64,000 bases of DNA. Source: UBA6049 sp965662345. Its GTDB lineage: Bacteria; Bacteroidota; Bacteroidia; Flavobacteriales_G; Salibacteraceae. Both the position numbers and the translations under genes were made by a program. The DNA lies in assembly GCA_965662345.1 (NCBI GenBank), contig CBFIHE010000014.1, positions 1 to 64,000 on the forward strand, given 5' to 3'. Positions 62,117 to 64,000 of the stretch are shown piece by piece (position 1 is the stretch's first letter; every line of letters starts with the position of its first letter). The notes beneath the pieces were generated by a model. It was given only the letters and a program-made list of their open reading frames with translations. It made no database searches and had not been told where the DNA came from.

Positions 62117-64000
62117 ATGAAAAAACTTTACGCAGCACTATTGGGCTTAATTACGCTTCAGGCTTCTGCCCAGATTAAGACGCAGAGCTTTGAAGGAGCA
62201 ACTACGGATACCTGGGGGTATACAGCTAATCCCGCTCAGTTTTCTGTTGGTTCAGATATTTGGGACACAGTAACTACATTAGGAGGGATTACAACATTAC
62301 CTTCTAACAGCACATACTTTTTTGGTATTCAAGATTTAGCGAATGGTAATGGTGGTACAGCTACCGGTGCGTTTGGTGCATTGGAGTTTGATACGGTTCA
62401 GCTGAATGGTACTCAAGCATACATCAGCTTTGATTATGAAGTTGACGGCTTTGACAATGGAGACGACATAGAGTATGAGCTATGGGCAGACGGAACAAGT
62501 CAAGGAACTGTGTTGCTTGTAGATGGCTCTAGTAACCTAGATGCAAATGGAACAGAGTTTGTTTCCATTCCTTCTTCTACAGATAGTATTCGTTTTGAGA
62601 TTAGAGTTTCACAAAATGGTGGTTCTGATTACGGTGGAATTGACAATGTTCAGCTTTTAGCAGGAACTGCACCTGCTCCAGCAGCAATACCAACCTACTC
62701 TATTTCATCAATTAACAACGTTGATGCAACAACAGGTGTAGCTGATTCAATTGGTGTTACATGCTGGACAAAGGGTGTTGTATTGGGTGTAGACCTTGAC
62801 GGAAACAACGGCATCAGCTTTACCATCTGGGATACAGAAGGTATAAACGTGTTCAACTTCAATGACGTTTCTAACTACGTGGTAAATGAAGGTGACTCTA
62901 TCATGGTTCGTGGTACAGTTGGGCAGTTTAACGGTTTAACTCAAATTCAACCAGACTCTATTCAGTTAGTAAATTCAAATAATGTTATTCCTACTGCAAC
63001 TGTAGTAACTACGCTTGATGAAACTACAGAATCTGAATTGGTTCGTTTCAATAATGCCTTGATTACGGCAGTGAGTGGTTCTAACTATGAGTTGGTATCG
63101 GGTATGGATACCATCACCATGCGTGTAGATTCAGATACGGATGTAGATGATAGCTTAACGTTTGTAGTGGGCGATTCACTTTGCTATGTAATCGGTATCG
63201 GTGGTCAGTTTGACGGAAGTTCTCCATACACAGAGGGATACCAAGTCTTCCCAAGATATTACACAGATGTAGACACGTCTTGTGGAGGCTCTGTTGCTGC
63301 TCCTACAACTCCTACTTACCCTATTGCAGACATCAATAATGTAGATGCAAACGGTGAAGCAGATTCTGCTGGTGTTATGTGTTGGACAAAAGGTGTTGTA
63401 TTAGGGGTAGATATGCGCGGTAACGGTCTTCAGTTTACCATTTGGGACAACGAAGGTATAGGTGTTTTCAGTGGTTCAAACGATTACGGATACACGGTAA
63501 CAGAAGGTGATTCTATCATGATTATGGGTACGGTTAGTCAGTTTAATGGCTTAACACAAATCAACCCAGATACGCTTTACTTGGTGAACAGTGGAAACAC
63601 AATTCCTACACCAACTGTGGTTACCACATTAGGTGAGAATACAGAATCTGAATTGGTTCGTTTTGAGAATGCATTGGTTACAGGAGTTAGCGGTTCTAAC
63701 TACGAGTTAGTTGCTGGTATGGATACCATCACTATGCGTGTAGATTCAGATACGGATGTAGACGATAGCCTAACATTCTCCATTGGTGATTCATTGTGCT
63801 ATGTGATCGGTATCGGTGGTCAGTTTGACAACTCTAGTCCATACTTCTCAGGTTATCAGTTATTCCCTCGTACTTTCATGGATGTAGATACTTCTTGTGG
63901 TGGTATTACACCTCCTCCAGCTCCAGCTATTCCAACGTACGATATCGGTTTGTTGAGAACAGTTGACGCCAACTTTGAAGTAGATTCATTGAACGTATAC
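62117..64000 (+). CDS. Large exported protein with 207-residue OB-fold-like repeats (3' end beyond window)
   Basis: 628 residues are visible and the frame is open at the window edge. Signal peptide (MKKLYAALLGLITLQASAQ) ends after residue 19. Residues about 22-185 form a beta-rich jelly-roll-like domain (FEGATTDTWGY). From residue 193 a unit of 207 residues repeats exactly: starts at 193, 400 and 607, each with CWTKGVVLGVD, FTIWD-x-EGI, VxEGDSIM, FNGLTQI and SELVRF. The pattern recalls OB-fold domains in secreted Bacteroidota nucleases and adhesins, but no catalytic motif is seen in the part available. CGT and GGT codons are common, suggesting good expression. T9SS export is likely but the C-terminus is missing. 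Confidence 0.8.
   Translation, partial: MKKLYAALLGLITLQASAQIKTQSFEGATTDTWGYTANPAQFSVGSDIWDTVTTLGGITTLPSNSTYFFGIQDLANGNGGTATGAFGALEFDTVQLNGTQAYISFDYEVDGFDNGDDIEYELWADGTSQGTVLLVDGSSNLDANGTEFVSIPSSTDSIRFEIRVSQNGGSDYGGIDNVQLLAGTAPAPAAIPTYSISSINNVDATTGVADSIGVTCWTKGVVLGVDLDGNNGISFTIWDTEGINVFNFNDVSNYVVNEGDSIMVRGTVGQFNGLTQIQPDSIQLVNSNNVIPTATVVTTLDETTESELVRFNNALITAVSGSNYELVSGMDTITMRVDSDTDVDDSLTFVVGDSLCYVIGIGGQFDGSSPYTEGYQVFPRYYTDVDTSCGGSVAAPTTPTYPIADINNVDANGEADSAGVMCWTKGVVLGVDMRGNGLQFTIWDNEGIGVFSGSNDYGYTVTEGDSIMIMGTVSQFNGLTQINPDTLYLVNSGNTIPTPTVVTTLGENTESELVRFENALVTGVSGSNYELVAGMDTITMRVDSDTDVDDSLTFSIGDSLCYVIGIGGQFDNSSPYFSGYQLFPRTFMDVDTSCGGITPPPAPAIPTYDIGLLRTVDANFEVDSLNVY
62693..64000 (+). repeat. Tandem 621-bp coding repeats
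   Basis: Unit starts at 62693, 63314 and 63935 are exactly 621 bases apart. The first two units are near identical over long stretches, for instance the 207-codon segments around the VDSDTDVDDSLTF phrase. The third is cut by the window end and has already diverged at its start (YDIGLLRTVDANF). Confidence 0.85.

Noticed and set aside
1..64000. CRISPR array, prophage, insertion sequence or defence island
   Set aside because: No spaced short repeats, transposase, integrase, recombinase, phage structural gene or known defence enzyme was seen. The ligase/exonuclease pair is a repair module and the repeats at 62.7-64 kb are coding domains.

Overview
The window looks like a stretch of ordinary chromosome from a member of the Bacteroidota, most likely a marine or aquatic Flavobacteriales relative. 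The evidence is moderately AT-rich DNA, a type IX secretion (T9SS) component (PorZ) together with several exported proteins carrying T9SS-type C-terminal domains, a TonB-dependent receptor paired with a DUF4249 lipoprotein, families almost confined to the phylum (DUF4175, TIGR03643/DUF2805, NdpA-type nucleoid protein, ligase-associated exonuclease), few Shine-Dalgarno sequences, and repeated promoter -7 elements of the Bacteroidota type TAnnTTTG. I see no insertion sequence, prophage, CRISPR array, integron or recognisable defence system. || Layout. 1-6.1 kb: end of an unidentified gene, a DEDDy exonuclease, an exported S9 peptidase, a membrane O-acyltransferase, three small membrane proteins and an exported protein whose signal peptide is out of frame. 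6.2-9.8 kb (minus): two multi-spanning GT-C-like proteins around a DPM1-like GT2 glycosyltransferase. 9.8-11.2 kb (minus): ElbB and PepE, translationally coupled. 11.3-14.8 kb: TonB receptor, DUF4249 lipoprotein and a small secreted protein. 14.8-17.8 kb (minus): M17 aminopeptidase and ALDH7 aldehyde dehydrogenase. 17.9-24.1 kb: lone receiver, WcaJ-type sugar-phosphate transferase, DUF2911 protein, and a divergent GAF-PAS3 histidine kinase / receiver-AraC regulator pair followed by a 57-residue gene with its own terminator. 24.3-33 kb: secreted M1 peptidase, DNA exonuclease plus ATP-dependent ligase, secreted PhoX-like protein and di-heme peroxidase. 33-37.7 kb: pgi, rpiB, a MORN-repeat protein and a small membrane protein. 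37.8-43.4 kb (minus): adaptor-RND-TolC efflux operon. 43.5-48.6 kb: NdpA-like protein, small membrane protein, single-Cys thioredoxin-fold protein, tRNA-Cys, folB-gltX, PorG-like barrel. 48.6-57.3 kb (plus): DUF4175, ybeY, mnmG, porZ, recO. 57.3-64 kb: DUF2805, asd, and two large exported proteins, the last cut by the window end. || How the genes work together. Envelope and surface biology dominates: PorZ belongs to the T9SS machinery that would export the M1 peptidase, the PhoX-like protein and probably the large proteins at the end; the GT-C/GT2 cluster and WcaJ build surface glycans; the RND pump exports toxic compounds. Core metabolism (pgi, rpiB, asd, folB) and translation (gltX, tRNA-Cys, mnmG, ybeY) lie between. 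|| The most unusual sequence signals are: two parS-like palindromes placed immediately before and after mnmG; a perfect 16-bp palindrome formed by two back-to-back TACTTTTG elements between asd and its divergent neighbour; a one-base frame break in a signal peptide; an unlisted small gene ending inside its own terminator; and an exact 621-bp repeat period in the last gene. I found no clear evidence of a wholly new multi-gene system.
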